DNA of 64,000 nt from a bacterium (GCA_030824495.1 JAVBXP010000077.1:41611-105610), one strand, 5' to 3'. Numbered from the stretch's first letter, positions 1 through 9,294 are shown. The notes: a model not told the origin generated them from the sequence alone. Program-made: numbers and translations.

Positions 1-1748
1 TCCTGGCTCTTGGCCAGGCGGGCGTAGAGGCCGCCCTTTTCGACGAGGGAGTCGTGATCGCCGGTCTCCACGACGCGGCCCTTTTCGATGACATAGATGC
101 GGTCAGCGCCGCGAACCGTCGACAGCCGGTGGGCGATCAGGATCGTGGTGCGGCCGGCCATCAGCCGCGACAAAGCGATCTGCACCTGGGCTTCGCTCTC
201 GGTGTCGAGCGCGCTGGTGGCTTCGTCCAGCAGCAGGATGGGCGCATCCTTCAGGAAGGCCCGCGCGATGGCGATGCGCTGGCGTTGCCCGCCCGATAGT
301 CGGGCGCCGGCCTCGCCGACCAGGGTGGCGTAGCCGTCGGGCAGGGCCTCAATGAACTCATGGGCGGCGGCGGCCTTGGCGGCCTCGATGATTTCGGCGT
401 CGGATGCGTCCGGTCGCCCATAGGCGATGTTGGCGCGGATCGTTTCGTCAAACAGGAACGGCTCTTGCGTCACCAGGGCGATCTGGTGGCGCAGCGAGGC
501 CAGCGTCACGTCGCGAACGTCGGTCCCGTCGATGGTCACCGCCCCGGTGGTGGCGTCGTAAAAGCGCGGGATCAGATTCAGGATGGTGCTCTTGCCGCCG
601 CCGGACGGGCCGACCAGCGCGACGGTCTCGCCGCGATGCACTTCGAAGGTGACGCCCTGCAGCGCCGGCGGGCCGTCCGCGCCGTAGGTGAAACCGACAT
701 CGTTGAAGCGAATGGTCGCCTCACCTCGGGGCAGTTCCTTCGCGCCGGGCCGTTCGCGGATCTCCGGCTCAACGTCGAGGTCGGCGAACAGACGACGCGC
801 AGCAGAAAACCCCTCGGCCATCACGGTCTGCAGGTTGGCGAGCTGGCGCAGCGACTGCGAGGCCAGGCCAAGGGCGCCGATGAAGGCGACGAAGGCGCCG
901 ACGTTCATGCCGCCCGACTGTGAGCGCCAGCCGGCATAGGCGATGACGCCGGCGGTGATCAGCGTCATCAGAGTTTCGGTCGCCGGCGCGGCGCGGGCGC
1001 GGGCGTTGGCGCCCTTCACCAGATGCTTTTGGCGGCGCTTGACCACCTCGGCGACGCGCTGTTCCTCGTAGGCCTCGCGGTTCTCGATCTTCACGACCCG
1101 GACGCCGTCCAGGCTTTCCATGATCGCGGTCGAGAGCGCCGAGGTTTCGACCATCGCGCCCTTGGTGGCCTTGACGGTGCGCTTGGAGAACCGGCGCATC
1201 ACCCAGGTCGAGAGCGGGGCTGCGACCACCAAGGTCAGGGACAGCATGGCGTCATTGCCGACCATCACGATGATCGCGCCGATCACCGTCAGCAGGTGCT
1301 GGGTATAGTTGATGACGCCGGAGGTCGCGGCCTCACGGATCAGGCCGGCGTCGTAGAGCACCGAGGACACGAAGGATCCGGAGTGGCTGGCGCGCAGCCG
1401 GGCCAGGTCGGCACGGACCAGCTTGCCGAACAACTGGACCTGGACCTGGCCGACCACCTCGTTGCCGATGCGGTTGACCTGGGTCGCCTGGATAACCTGG
1501 GCCAGGCCGCGCGCGAGGGCGAGGCCGGCGATGGTCAGCGGCACGGCCAGCAGGGTCCCCGGCTTGTGATTGACCAGCAGGTCGTTGATCGCCGGTTCCA
1601 GAATCTGGATCAGGCTGGCGCTAAGATAGGCGACGCAGACGGCGGCGATCATCGCCACGGTCCAGCCCTTCCAGCGCGGCCTCATATAGACGCGCGCAAT
1701 CCGGCCGATCACGGCGCGGGTGGAGAGTTCTGCGGCGGGCTCGCTCAT
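1..1748 (-). CDS. MsbA-like ABC exporter (ATPase plus permease), 3' end cut off
   Basis: Half-transporter with an N-terminal six-helix exporter domain (residues about 15-330) and a C-terminal ATPase. The ATPase shows Walker A GPSGGGKST (about 381), signature LSGGQ (about 483), Walker B ILLLDEAT (about 504) and the H-loop AHR (about 539). This order is that of MsbA/lipid-flippase homodimers of the inner membrane, which use ATP to move lipid A or other lipids and drugs. 582 codons are visible and the family is about 590-600 residues, so only the last few residues lie outside the window. Start is the only good ATG (MSEPAAEL). Substrate is not decided by sequence; a general multidrug exporter is the alternative. 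Confidence 0.9.
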   Translation of the reverse strand, partial: MSEPAAELSTRAVIGRIARVYMRPRWKGWTVAMIAAVCVAYLSASLIQILEPAINDLLVNHKPGTLLAVPLTIAGLALARGLAQVIQATQVNRIGNEVVGQVQVQLFGKLVRADLARLRASHSGSFVSSVLYDAGLIREAATSGVINYTQHLLTVIGAIIVMVGNDAMLSLTLVVAAPLSTWVMRRFSKRTVKATKGAMVETSALSTAIMESLDGVRVVKIENREAYEEQRVAEVVKRRQKHLVKGANARARAAPATETLMTLITAGVIAYAGWRSQSGGMNVGAFVAFIGALGLASQSLRQLANLQTVMAEGFSAARRLFADLDVEPEIRERPGAKELPRGEATIRFNDVGFTYGADGPPALQGVTFEVHRGETVALVGPSGGGKSTILNLIPRFYDATTGAVTIDGTDVRDVTLASLRHQIALVTQEPFLFDETIRANIAYGRPDASDAEIIEAAKAAAAHEFIEALPDGYATLVGEAGARLSGGQRQRIAIARAFLKDAPILLLDEATSALDTESEAQVQIALSRLMAGRTTILIAHRLSTVRGADRIYVIEKGRVVETGDHDSLVEKGGLYARLAKSQ

Positions 1749-1889
1749 CGGTCCTGGCGTCGGCTGTCGGGGCGGCGAAGTCAAGACGACGTCTTGGGGG
1801 GCGACCCTGCGTACCGCGAAACAAGCTGTGAGGACGCCTGGCTGCCAGCAAGGTTGTAGGCTCACGCTGAATAGAACGGGAGACGGCGA

Positions 1890-2324
1890 ATGATGGGTGC
1901 GATGCGGGCGTTGGGCGCGACGATGCTGTTGATGATCACGCCGCTGACGGCTCAGTCGGCGACGCCCGGCGAGCCGCCCCTGTCGGCCGCGCAGACCAAG
2001 GTGGTGTCCAAGGCCATCGCCAAGCTGGAGCGTCCCGAAGAACGCGCGCTCGCCTCGAGCATGACCAACGCCAAGAAGGTGGCGGAGGTTATCTGCCGCC
2101 CCGCCGCCCTAAGCACGCTGAAGAAGCAGATCCCCGGCGCCGACCGGGTATTCTTGGGGACCAACGATCCGGCGCCCCTCACCCTGGTCAGCAACAAGAG
2201 CCTGGTCGGGATTGGCCAAGTGCGATCGGGCGCCAATTGGACGGAGTTCAGCTTCGCCTGCGAGCTCGATCCTCGGACCGGAAAGGCTCGTTCGTTCACA
2301 GCGAAGATGATGCCGGCGGGCTGA
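1890..2324 (+). CDS. Secreted hypothetical protein, weakly DUF930-like
   Basis: 144-residue protein with a signal peptide ending near SATP (residues 1-24), so probably periplasmic. The mature part has two cysteines, VICRPAAL and FACELD, and a pattern of Cys, basic helix, then W..F.F.C that loosely recalls DUF930 proteins of alphaproteobacteria; this resemblance is from memory and weak. The cysteines could form a disulfide. It is preceded by GGGAGACGGCGA just before the ATG. It stands alone between the divergent exporter gene and the phosphatase. Function unknown. Confidence 0.65.
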   Translation: MMGAMRALGATMLLMITPLTAQSATPGEPPLSAAQTKVVSKAIAKLERPEERALASSMTNAKKVAEVICRPAALSTLKKQIPGADRVFLGTNDPAPLTLVSNKSLVGIGQVRSGANWTEFSFACELDPRTGKARSFTAKMMPAG

Positions 2325-2391
2325 TCGACGCGGCTGGCTTCCGCCGGACGACCGAAACGCATATCTAGGGCGCTTCACACAGGAAGCCCTC

Positions 2392-3057
2392 TTGGCCGAT
2401 TTCGACCTATCCACGCCCAAGGGGCGCACCTCGACCTATCTGGATTATCTCTGGAAGGATCACGCCTATCTGCGCCTGGGCTTTTCCAACGCCCATTGGA
2501 TCAGCGACGAGCTGGTGCGCACCAACCAGCCCTGGCCGCATCAACTGGCCGAGTGGAAGAAGCGCGGCATCAAGACGGTGATCAACCTGCGCGGCGGGTT
2601 CGACGCCAGTTTCCACGCGCTGGAGAAGGACGCCTGTGAACGCCTGGGCCTGAAGATGGTGGACTTCACCATCACCTCGCGCGAGGTGCCGAGCCGCGCC
2701 CGGGTTCACGGCGCCAAGGAACTGTTCGAGACGATCGAATATCCGGCCCTGATGCACTGCAAGTCCGGCGCGGACCGGGCGGGCATCATGAGCGTTTTCT
2801 ACATGCACTTCCGCAAGGGCCTGCCGATCCGCGAGGCCCTGGAGCAACTTCACATCCGTTATCTGCATGTGAAGCAGGGCAAGACCGGGGTGCTGGACTA
2901 CACCTTCGAGCGTTACCTCGCCGAGGGCGAACCCAAGGGCCAGAGCTTCCTGGAATGGGTGGACAGCGACGCCTATGACGAGGCCGCCATCAAGGCCGAC
3001 TTCCGCGCCCAGATGTGGGGCCGGTTGCTGACCGAGGGCATCTTGAAGCGGGAATAG
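2392..3057 (+). CDS. Protein tyrosine/dual-specificity phosphatase family protein
   Basis: 221 residues with the cysteine-phosphatase signature HCKSGADRAG (Cys near residue 123, Arg near 129), matching HCxxGxxR. A preceding segment (KKRGIKTVINLRGG) matches the family's beta-strand before the catalytic domain, as in DSP/Siw14-like bacterial phosphatases. Substrate could be phosphotyrosine or an inositol- or lipid-type phosphate; sequence does not decide. The start is TTG (MADFDLS), chosen because AGGAAG lies 6 bases upstream. Soluble, no signal peptide. Downstream is a long inverted repeat, not another gene on this strand. Confidence 0.85.
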   Translation: MADFDLSTPKGRTSTYLDYLWKDHAYLRLGFSNAHWISDELVRTNQPWPHQLAEWKKRGIKTVINLRGGFDASFHALEKDACERLGLKMVDFTITSREVPSRARVHGAKELFETIEYPALMHCKSGADRAGIMSVFYMHFRKGLPIREALEQLHIRYLHVKQGKTGVLDYTFERYLAEGEPKGQSFLEWVDSDAYDEAAIKADFRAQMWGRLLTEGILKRE

Positions 3058-3083
3058 GCGACGCCCCGCGACGGTGAGGCTCG

Positions 3084-3158
3084 CCCCTCACCCAACCTCT
3101 CCCCGGCGGGGAGAGGAGAAGAAATATTCCTCTCCCTCGGGAGAGGTTAGGTGAGGGG
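3084..3158. repeat. Intergenic inverted repeat, CCTCACCCAACCTCTCCC family
   Basis: Arms of 20 bases (CCCCTCACCCAACCTCTCCC at 3084-3103 and its near-perfect complement at 3139-3158, one mismatch) enclose a second nested stem (GGGAGAGGA at 3109-3117 with TCCTCTCCC at 3128-3136). It sits between two convergent genes. The CTCTCCC-rich type is a known kind of interspersed palindromic element in alphaproteobacterial genomes; here its copy number cannot be counted. It may also stop transcription of both genes by RNA folding, although no T-run follows. Confidence 0.8.
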
Positions 3159-3199
3159 GCGACGCGCAGCGGCGCTAGCCTGCCGCGCCCCCGCCAACA

Positions 3200-3436
3200 T
3201 CAGTCCTGCTGCGGGTCCTTGCCGGGATCGAGCAGCTTGTGGGCGTGGATGATGAAGTAGCGCATCAACGCATTGTCCACCGTGGCCTGGGCCTTCTGCC
3301 GCCAGGCGGCGAGGGCCTCGCCGTGGCTGGCATAGGCGCCAACCAGGTCGATCTTTGAGAGGTCGCGGAACTGGTTGTGCTCCAGATCCTCAAGTTCGCC
3401 GCCGATCACGAGATGCAGAAGCTGTTTCTCGGGCAT
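3200..3436 (-). CDS. DUF4170 domain protein
   Basis: 78-residue soluble protein (MPEKQLLHLVIGGEL...). The pattern of a short strand ending in GGEL, then a helix with YASHGEALAAWRQKAQATVDNA and a final strand RYFIIHAHKLLDP fits the DUF4170 family of small alphaproteobacterial proteins of unknown role. The start at MPEKQ was chosen over upstream codons because the conserved domain begins there. It lies 17 bases downstream of the CysQ-like phosphatase stop and is probably the last gene of the pmbA operon. Confidence 0.85.
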   Translation of the reverse strand: MPEKQLLHLVIGGELEDLEHNQFRDLSKIDLVGAYASHGEALAAWRQKAQATVDNALMRYFIIHAHKLLDPGKDPQQD

Positions 3437-3453
3437 GGTATTCCCCAAATTGC

Positions 3454-4248
3454 TCAGTTCATTAGGGCAATATGCCGGACCCGCTCCAGGATCAATGGGG
3501 CGAGACGCGGCGCCGCACATACTAGGCTCGGTTGCGCCGGTTTGGGGCCATTATAGGCGAACGGGCGGCCAAGATGGTCGCCGACGAAGGCGCCTGCCTC
3601 TCTGGCGATCAGATCCGCCGCCGCCAGGTCCCAATCGAACTTTGGGACCAGGGCCAGGGTCGCGTCGAAGGCGCCCGAGGCGATCACGCACAGCCGGTAG
3701 GCGGTGGAGTTGCGGGCCTCGATGCGCATTTCCGGCCATGGTGTCGGCCAGGCGGGATGGCTGAACATGCGGCTGTCGCCGACCATCCCGCAGCCTTCGA
3801 CCGCGCTATGCTGTGAGGCGCGGATCGCCGCTCCGTTCAACCAGGCGCCGCCGCCGGCGGTGGCCGTGTAGGTTTCGTCCAGATCGGGCGCAAAGACCAC
3901 GCCGGCCACGGGCTGGTCGTCCTCGACCACCGCGATGGAAACCGCCCACCAGGGCCGCTCCTTGATGAAGGCGCGGGTGCCATCGACCGGATCGACCACG
4001 AACAGCCGGCGGTGATTGCGACGCGATGGATTGTCGGCCGTCTCCTCCGACAGCCATCCATAGTCAGGCCGCGCCGTGGTCAGCTGGGTCTTGATGAGGG
4101 CGTCGGTCGCCAGGTCGGCGTTGGTGACCGGTGAGTCGCCTTCCTTGTACTGAACATCCAGGCCGTCGCGGCGCAGTTGTTGCGCCAGCGCCCCTGCCTC
4201 ATGAGCCGCGTCGATGATCAGTTGAAGGTCGGCGGCCCAGTCCTGCAT
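3454..4248 (-). CDS. Inositol monophosphatase family protein, CysQ/SuhB-like
   Basis: 264 residues of the Mg-dependent, Li-sensitive phosphatase superfamily. Metal-binding motifs are visible: SEE (68-69), DPVDGTRAF (86-94) and WDLAAADLI near residue 207. Members remove phosphate from inositol 1-phosphate, histidinol phosphate or 3'-phosphoadenosine 5'-phosphate; WDL.AAD with EARNSTAYRLCVIASG is closest in feel to the CysQ/3'(2'),5'-bisphosphate nucleotidase group. The ATG overlaps the TGA of pmbA by one base (TGATG), so translation is likely coupled. Substrate assignment is inference. Confidence 0.85.
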   Translation of the reverse strand: MQDWAADLQLIIDAAHEAGALAQQLRRDGLDVQYKEGDSPVTNADLATDALIKTQLTTARPDYGWLSEETADNPSRRNHRRLFVVDPVDGTRAFIKERPWWAVSIAVVEDDQPVAGVVFAPDLDETYTATAGGGAWLNGAAIRASQHSAVEGCGMVGDSRMFSHPAWPTPWPEMRIEARNSTAYRLCVIASGAFDATLALVPKFDWDLAAADLIAREAGAFVGDHLGRPFAYNGPKPAQPSLVCAAPRLAPLILERVRHIALMN

Positions 4249-5579
4249 CAGCGCCCGGCGATCGCCAGTCCATCGACCAGCAACGACGGCGAGTTCGCCG
4301 AGCCGCGGAATTCGAGATCCGATCCGGGGACAAGGCGGCCGTAGATGTCGATCAGGTTGCCGGCCACGGTGATCTCGGCGACCGGATAGGCCAGTTCGCC
4401 GTTCTCGAACCAGAAGCCCGCGCAGCCCACCGACCAGTCGCCGGTGTTGCCGTTCAGCGATGGGCCGAACATCGAGGTGATCAGCAGGCCCTGGCCGGCG
4501 TCGGCCATCAGCTCGGCTTGGCTGCGGGCGCCGGCTTCCAGCGTCAGGTTGGTCGTCGAGACGCCGGGCGCGCCAGCCAGGCCGCGCGAGGCGTGGCCGG
4601 TGGTTTCCAGGCCAAGCTGTTTGGCGGACGACGAATTCATGATCCAGGTGGTCAGCACGCCGTCCTCGATCAGCGACCACGCGCGATTGGCGACGCCCTC
4701 GTCGTCGAAGGGTGAGGAGCCCAGCCCGCGGATCTTGTGCGGGTTGTCGGTGATGTTCACGCCCTTGGCGAAGATCTGCTGGTGCAGCTTGTCCTTCAGG
4801 AACGAGGTGCCGCGCGCGATCGACGGGCCGGCGATGGCCCCGATCAGCGGGCTGATCAAAGACATGGCCGAGCGGTTCTCGAAGATCACCGCGGCGGTGG
4901 TGGAATCGATCTTGCGCGCGCCCAGCCGAGCGGCGGCCCGGCGGCCGGCTTCCTGGCCGATGGCGTGCGCGTCCGGCAGATCGGCGTGGTAGCGCGTGGA
5001 CCGGCCGTCATAGCCGCTCTCCATCGCCTCGCCGTCGCCGGCGACGACGGAGGCTCCGACAGAGAAGCCCGACGCGCGATAGACGCCCGAGAAGCCGTCC
5101 GACGTGACCAGTCGCCAATGGGTGGAGGAATTCGACGCCGATCCGCCCTCGGAATTGGTGATGCGCGGCATGGCGCGGGCGGCGTCCTCCGCGACGCGGG
5201 CGATTTCTTCCAGCGATTCGGGCGAGGGCTCGGTCGGGTCGTAGAGGTCGAGATCGGTGAACGGGCCCTGGGCCAGCCGATCCTTCGGGGCCAGGCCGGC
5301 ATAGGGATCTTCGGGCGCCAGCCGGGCCATCGCCACGGCGCGTTCGACCAGCTTGGCGCGGGCTTCGGGCGAGATATCGGAGCCGGACACGGTCGCCTGG
5401 CGCTGTCCGACGAAGACGCGGATGCCGAGATCGCGGCTCTCCTCGCGCTCCACTTCCTCCAGTTCGCCGAGGCGGACATTGATCCCGAGCGCGCGCCGTT
5501 CGGCGCCCACGGCTTCAGCGGCGTCGGCCCCGGCTTTCAGCGCGGCGGCGACGACATCGGCTAAGAGGCTCTCTTCCAT
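4248..5579 (-). CDS. pmbA: TldE/PmbA, partner subunit of the TldD metalloprotease
   Basis: 443 residues matching the PmbA/TldE half of the TldD/E protease: N-terminal LGINVRLGELEEVEREESRDLGIRVFVG, central FENRSAMSLISPLIGAI, and C-terminal GNTGDWSVGCAGFWFENGE. TldE lacks the HExxxH zinc motif, as here, and works with TldD to process small peptides such as microcin B17 and PQQ-like precursors and to degrade CcdA in E. coli. The tldD gene is in this same window near 37 kb. ATG at 5579 is used; ATG 5588 and TTG 5633 are in frame, the latter with AAGGGG upstream. Confidence 0.9.
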   Translation of the reverse strand: MEESLLADVVAAALKAGADAAEAVGAERRALGINVRLGELEEVEREESRDLGIRVFVGQRQATVSGSDISPEARAKLVERAVAMARLAPEDPYAGLAPKDRLAQGPFTDLDLYDPTEPSPESLEEIARVAEDAARAMPRITNSEGGSASNSSTHWRLVTSDGFSGVYRASGFSVGASVVAGDGEAMESGYDGRSTRYHADLPDAHAIGQEAGRRAAARLGARKIDSTTAAVIFENRSAMSLISPLIGAIAGPSIARGTSFLKDKLHQQIFAKGVNITDNPHKIRGLGSSPFDDEGVANRAWSLIEDGVLTTWIMNSSSAKQLGLETTGHASRGLAGAPGVSTTNLTLEAGARSQAELMADAGQGLLITSMFGPSLNGNTGDWSVGCAGFWFENGELAYPVAEITVAGNLIDIYGRLVPGSDLEFRGSANSPSLLVDGLAIAGR

Positions 5580-5648
5580 GCTGGCCATATGGCGGGATGC
5601 GGCGCGCGCGGCAAGCGCGTTCCCTGTCTCCAAAACGCCCCTTCGGGG

Positions 5649-6050
5649 CTAGGCGATCGCGTAGAACAGCAGCGCGACGCTGGCGAACACATAGGCGAGC
5701 CAGGTCAGGGTGATGCCGATGGCGCGGGCGAACGAGGCTCCGCCGCTGCGCGACAGGCCAAAACCGTGCAGCAGCCGGCCGGTGAATAGGAACAGGCCGG
5801 TCAGGTGGATGGCCAGCGGCGGCGCCTCGACCAGGGCCAGCACCGCGATCCCGACCATGGCGGCCGGCACATATTCCGTGGCGTTGCCAAAGGCGCGGAT
5901 CGCCTGCGCCAGTTCCGGCACCCCGCCGTCGCCCAGCGCCACCTTGTGGCGCTGGCGTTGACGCACGACCAGCAGCGACAGCACCAGCAACAGCAGCAGA
6001 TGCAGACCGACCCACAACGCCGCAGCGTGGCCGGATGTGACGGCGCCCAT
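5649..6050 (-). CDS. MAPEG family membrane protein
   Basis: 133 residues with four hydrophobic segments (about 10-28, 60-78, 85-100, 110-130). The loop RAFGNATEYVP and the GRLLHGFGLS helix are the hallmark of MAPEG proteins (membrane-associated eicosanoid and glutathione metabolism), which in bacteria are mostly glutathione-dependent transferases or peroxidases of the inner membrane. Glutathione is made in this organism, since gshA is in the window. The stop lies 69 bases before the pmbA ATG, so it is probably the first gene of that operon. Confidence 0.88.
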   Translation of the reverse strand: MGAVTSGHAAALWVGLHLLLLLVLSLLVVRQRQRHKVALGDGGVPELAQAIRAFGNATEYVPAAMVGIAVLALVEAPPLAIHLTGLFLFTGRLLHGFGLSRSGGASFARAIGITLTWLAYVFASVALLFYAIA

Positions 6051-6287
6051 GTCAGATTGTCCTTCTATCGCCCCCGCGACGGCCCGCAGTTGGGCTTGGA
6101 TTTACGCAAAGGGCAAGGGGGAGGGCGGCCCGGACGTCGGGCAAGTGTCGCCGGCGACTATGCTGAGAGTCCACGATGGGCGGTCCGCGAGTGGCGCAGC
6201 TTGAAAGGATTGGCAGGGCAGGGTGGTGAGCGAAATCTAAGGTGCGGATGCTCCGTGAATGGTGATTGTTGCAGCGGACACACCCCA

Positions 6288-7058
6288 TCAGGCGACTTTG
6301 CGAGCCGTCATGCCACTGAGGCCGTCAAAACCAACGAGCCCCTCGAACATCGGCTTGGCCAGCACGTAACCCTGGATCAGGTTGGCGCCGAGGTCCTGAA
6401 GAACGCCAAGCTCCTCGGCGGTCTCGACCCCTTCGCAGATGGTCTGGATATTCAAATCGCTTAGCAGGGTGATCATCGACTTGACGATCCGTTGCTTGAC
6501 CCCGTCTCGGTCGATGCCGCGGATCAGCTCCATGTCGAGCTTGACGATATCGGGTTGGAATTTCGAGAGCAGGCCAAGACCCGCGTAGCCGGCCCCAAAA
6601 TCGTCGATCGCCGTCTTGAACCCCATCGCGCGATAGGTTCGCAGGATGTTGAGCAGATGATCGGTGTCGAGCTTCTCGTCCTCGGTGAATTCGAAGATGA
6701 TCTTGTTGAGGGGGAAGCCGGTGCGCATGGCCGTGGCCAGGGTCAGGCGAATGCAGGCCCTGGGCTCATAAACCGCGTTGGGCATGAAATTGATGGAAAG
6801 CGACGCGCCAGTTTGGGGCAAGCCTAGGCCGGTGGCCAACTCGATCGCCTTGACGCGGCATTGTTGGTCGAACGCGTAACGGTTGCCGTCGGCGACCTGG
6901 CTCAAGACAGAGTAGGCGCCTTGCCGTTCCGTGCCGCGAACCAGCGCCTCGTAAGCGAAGATCGCTTGGCCGTTGACATCGACGATGGGCTGAAACGCCA
7001 TAGAGAACGGTTGTTCAAATCCGGTTCCGTCGCGGCAGCCCTCGCATCCCCTTGTCAT
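6288..7058 (-). CDS. Stand-alone EAL-domain cyclic-di-GMP phosphodiesterase
   Basis: 256 residues, almost all one EAL domain. Catalytic residues are intact: EALVRG (37-42), N90 in SINF, E123 in FEFTE, DDFGAG (152-157), KLD (173-175) and EGVE (209-212), so hydrolysis of c-di-GMP to pGpG is expected. The sequence around FDQQCRVKAIELA and SINFMPNAVYEP is that of the BlrP1/YcgF-type EAL group, often attached to BLUF light sensors; here no sensor is attached. The N-terminus has a Cys pair, CEGC, before FQPIVD, which could bind a metal or sense redox state. Confidence 0.9.
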   Translation of the reverse strand: MTRGCEGCRDGTGFEQPFSMAFQPIVDVNGQAIFAYEALVRGTERQGAYSVLSQVADGNRYAFDQQCRVKAIELATGLGLPQTGASLSINFMPNAVYEPRACIRLTLATAMRTGFPLNKIIFEFTEDEKLDTDHLLNILRTYRAMGFKTAIDDFGAGYAGLGLLSKFQPDIVKLDMELIRGIDRDGVKQRIVKSMITLLSDLNIQTICEGVETAEELGVLQDLGANLIQGYVLAKPMFEGLVGFDGLSGMTARKVA

Positions 7059-7350
7059 GGTCCCGCTTCCTCAATCTCTATGCGGATTCAGCTTAGAGAT
7101 GGTCGGTTTATGGAGTCTTGCGGGCTGTCCGCGAGGACTGCTGAACGTCCGCCAGCTGGCACGAGTCCAATTTCCGCTTCTGGCGCCGAGCTGATGTTGG
7201 CTCTACTTCGCTGCCGGACTGGCGGGCGATCGCTCGGCAAGCCAAGCCGATCTCAGCTCATGCCCTCAATCAAACGACCTGATATTCCCAAGGAAATCGC
7301 GATCCAGAGGTTAAGTCTTTTCGCTCAATTGGTGGTGTAAGTTATCATTC
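7059..7350. other. Gene-free stretch with lower GC
   Basis: 292 bases between the EAL gene and the small orphan at 7351. Base composition drops visibly below that of the flanking genes and continues low through the orphan to about 7680. Open frames here lack a usable start and show no protein-like pattern. The 5' part should contain the EAL promoter; no clear -35/-10 pair or palindrome was found. Confidence 0.5.
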
Positions 7351-7545
7351 ATGAAAAAGTCAATCCAACAGGGCGACATTATTATTCTCGATGACCGGGA
7401 GACGAACCCCCTCGTCGTCGAAGTCCATCCTGATTCTGTAGTAATCGTCGGCCCTCAAGGCGTTTCTCTAGCCCTGACGCCAGAGGCGGCTATCGCGTCG
7501 GCTGAGGTGTTGCTGGACGCGGCCGAAGAGGCGATTGAAACGTAG
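7351..7545 (+). CDS. Small acidic hypothetical protein
   Basis: 64 residues beginning MKKSIQQGDIIILDDRE. The pattern of three short beta-strands (GDIIILDD, PLVVEVHPDSVVIVGP, GVSLAL) followed by an acidic alpha-helix (EAAIASAEVLLDAAEEAIE) looks like a folded small domain, not a random frame. GC is clearly lower than in its neighbours, with codons such as AAA, ATT and GTA, which suggests recent arrival. There is no close ribosome binding site; GGTGG lies about 16 bases upstream. No family recognised. Confidence 0.55.
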   Translation: MKKSIQQGDIIILDDRETNPLVVEVHPDSVVIVGPQGVSLALTPEAAIASAEVLLDAAEEAIET

Positions 7546-7688
7546 GCTTGATCAACGACCGATACGAGCAGCGCAGGGTGGCGTTCAGACTTTGCGGTCG
7601 CGTCTGCTGAAAGTCAGCTTTGTGCTCGAGTGCTAGAGTCTGCATCTGGCGCAAAGCCGCGACGGCGAGCCATCAAGGGGCCAGCAGC

Positions 7689-9215
7689 TCACCCCACCGG
7701 CTCGCCGCTCCCCGGCAGCCCCAGCCGCGCCCACTTCTCGGTGACCGCCTTCACCGTGGCCTCGTCCATGCCGAGCTTTTCGCCCCATTCGCGATGGGTC
7801 TCGGGCGGCCACTTGTTGGTGGCGTCCAGGCCGATCTTCGAGCCTAGGCCGCTCTCGGGGGAGGCGAAGTCGAGATAGTCGATGGGGGTGCCTTCGACGA
7901 GGGTGATGTCGCGGGCCGGGTCCATGCGGGTCGATAGCGCCCACATGACGTCCTTCCAGTCGCGGGCGTTGATGTCGTCGTCCACGACGATCACCCACTT
8001 GGTGTACATGAACTGCCGCAGATAGCTCCAGACCCCCATCATCACGCGCTTGGCGTGGCCGGGGTAGGCCTTCTTCATCGAGACCACGGCGATGCGGTAG
8101 GAGCAGCCTTCCGGCGGCAGCCAGAAGTCGGTGATCTCCGGGAACTGCTGGCGCAGCAGCGGAATGAACACCTCGTTCAGGGCCTCGCCCAGCACGCTCG
8201 GCTCATCCGGCGGGCGGCCGGTGAAGGTGGTCAGATAGATCGGGTTCTTCCGCATCGTGATCGCGGAAACCTTGAAGACCGGAAACTGTTCGACCGAGTT
8301 GTAGTAGCCAGTGTGATCGCCGTACGGCCCTTCATCGGCGTACTCGTCCAGCATGACGTGGCCTTCGATGACGATCTCGGCCTCGGCCGGAACCAGCAGC
8401 GGCACGGTCTTGGCCTGGACCAGCTCGACCTTGGCGCCGCGCATCAGGCCGGCGAACTGATACTCCGACAGCGTTTCGGGCACCGGCGTCACCGCCGCCA
8501 GGATGGTGCCGGGATCGGCGCCGATCACCACGGCGGCGGGTAAGGCATCAGGCTTGCCGGCCGCCTTCCAGCGACGGTGGTGCTGGGCGCCGCCGCGATG
8601 GGCCAGCCAGCGCATGATGGTGCGGTCCTTGCCCAGCACCTGCATGCGATAGATGCCAAGATTGTAGTCGTCCTCGCGATCCTCGGATGGCCCCTTGGTC
8701 ACCACCAAAGGCCAGGTGATCAGCGGCGCGGGCTCGCCCGGCCAGCAGCCCTGGATCGGCAACTTGTTCAGGTCGATGTCATCGCCTGTCCAGACGATCT
8801 CCTGCACGGGCGCCTTCTTCACCGTGGCGGGGCGCATCGACATCACCGTCTTGGCGAGCGGCAGCATGTCCCAGGCGTCCTTCAGGCCGCGCGGCGGCTC
8901 AGGCGCGCGCAGGAAGGCCAGCAACTCGCCGACCTCGCGCAACTCGGCGGCGGTGGTGCGTTCCTGGCCATCCAGGGTCACGCCCATGGCCACGCGCTTC
9001 ACTGTGCCGAACAGATTGACCAGGCAGGGCATGTCGGACCGCTGTCCATCGGCGCGGATGACGTTTTCGAACAACACCGCCGGGCCGCCGTTGGCCAGCA
9101 GGCGGCGCTGGATCTCGGTCATTTCAAGCGCGGTCGAGACGGGCTCGGTGACGCGCACCAGTTCGCCCGCCGCCTCGAGCTTGGCGATGAAATCCCTCAA
9201 GGACCGGTAGGCCAT
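7689..9215 (-). CDS. ubiD: UbiD family decarboxylase
   Basis: 508 residues, the length of UbiD (about 490-500). UbiD removes the carboxyl group of polyprenyl-4-hydroxybenzoate in ubiquinone synthesis using prenylated FMN made by UbiX. Family landmarks seen are [14 protein letters not shown], the catalytic-region [15 protein letters not shown], and [18 protein letters not shown]. The start at 9215 (MAYRSLRDF) is set by GGGAG five bases upstream; an ATG 12 bases earlier lies in front of that site. ubiA is also in this window, supporting the ubiquinone role, but other aromatic-acid decarboxylases share the fold. Confidence 0.87.
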   Translation of the reverse strand: MAYRSLRDFIAKLEAAGELVRVTEPVSTALEMTEIQRRLLANGGPAVLFENVIRADGQRSDMPCLVNLFGTVKRVAMGVTLDGQERTTAAELREVGELLAFLRAPEPPRGLKDAWDMLPLAKTVMSMRPATVKKAPVQEIVWTGDDIDLNKLPIQGCWPGEPAPLITWPLVVTKGPSEDREDDYNLGIYRMQVLGKDRTIMRWLAHRGGAQHHRRWKAAGKPDALPAAVVIGADPGTILAAVTPVPETLSEYQFAGLMRGAKVELVQAKTVPLLVPAEAEIVIEGHVMLDEYADEGPYGDHTGYYNSVEQFPVFKVSAITMRKNPIYLTTFTGRPPDEPSVLGEALNEVFIPLLRQQFPEITDFWLPPEGCSYRIAVVSMKKAYPGHAKRVMMGVWSYLRQFMYTKWVIVVDDDINARDWKDVMWALSTRMDPARDITLVEGTPIDYLDFASPESGLGSKIGLDATNKWPPETHREWGEKLGMDEATVKAVTEKWARLGLPGSGEPVG

Positions 9216-9294
9216 GCGATCTCCCATAGTCAGGTGGCTGGTCTAGGGCCGGGGCGGGCTGGTGTCACCAGTGGGAGGCCTGTAAAATCGGCCC

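Noticed and set aside
6052..6288. 78-codon minus-strand ORF between the EAL and MAPEG genes
   Set aside because: No ribosome site, odd composition and no protein pattern; treated as intergenic.
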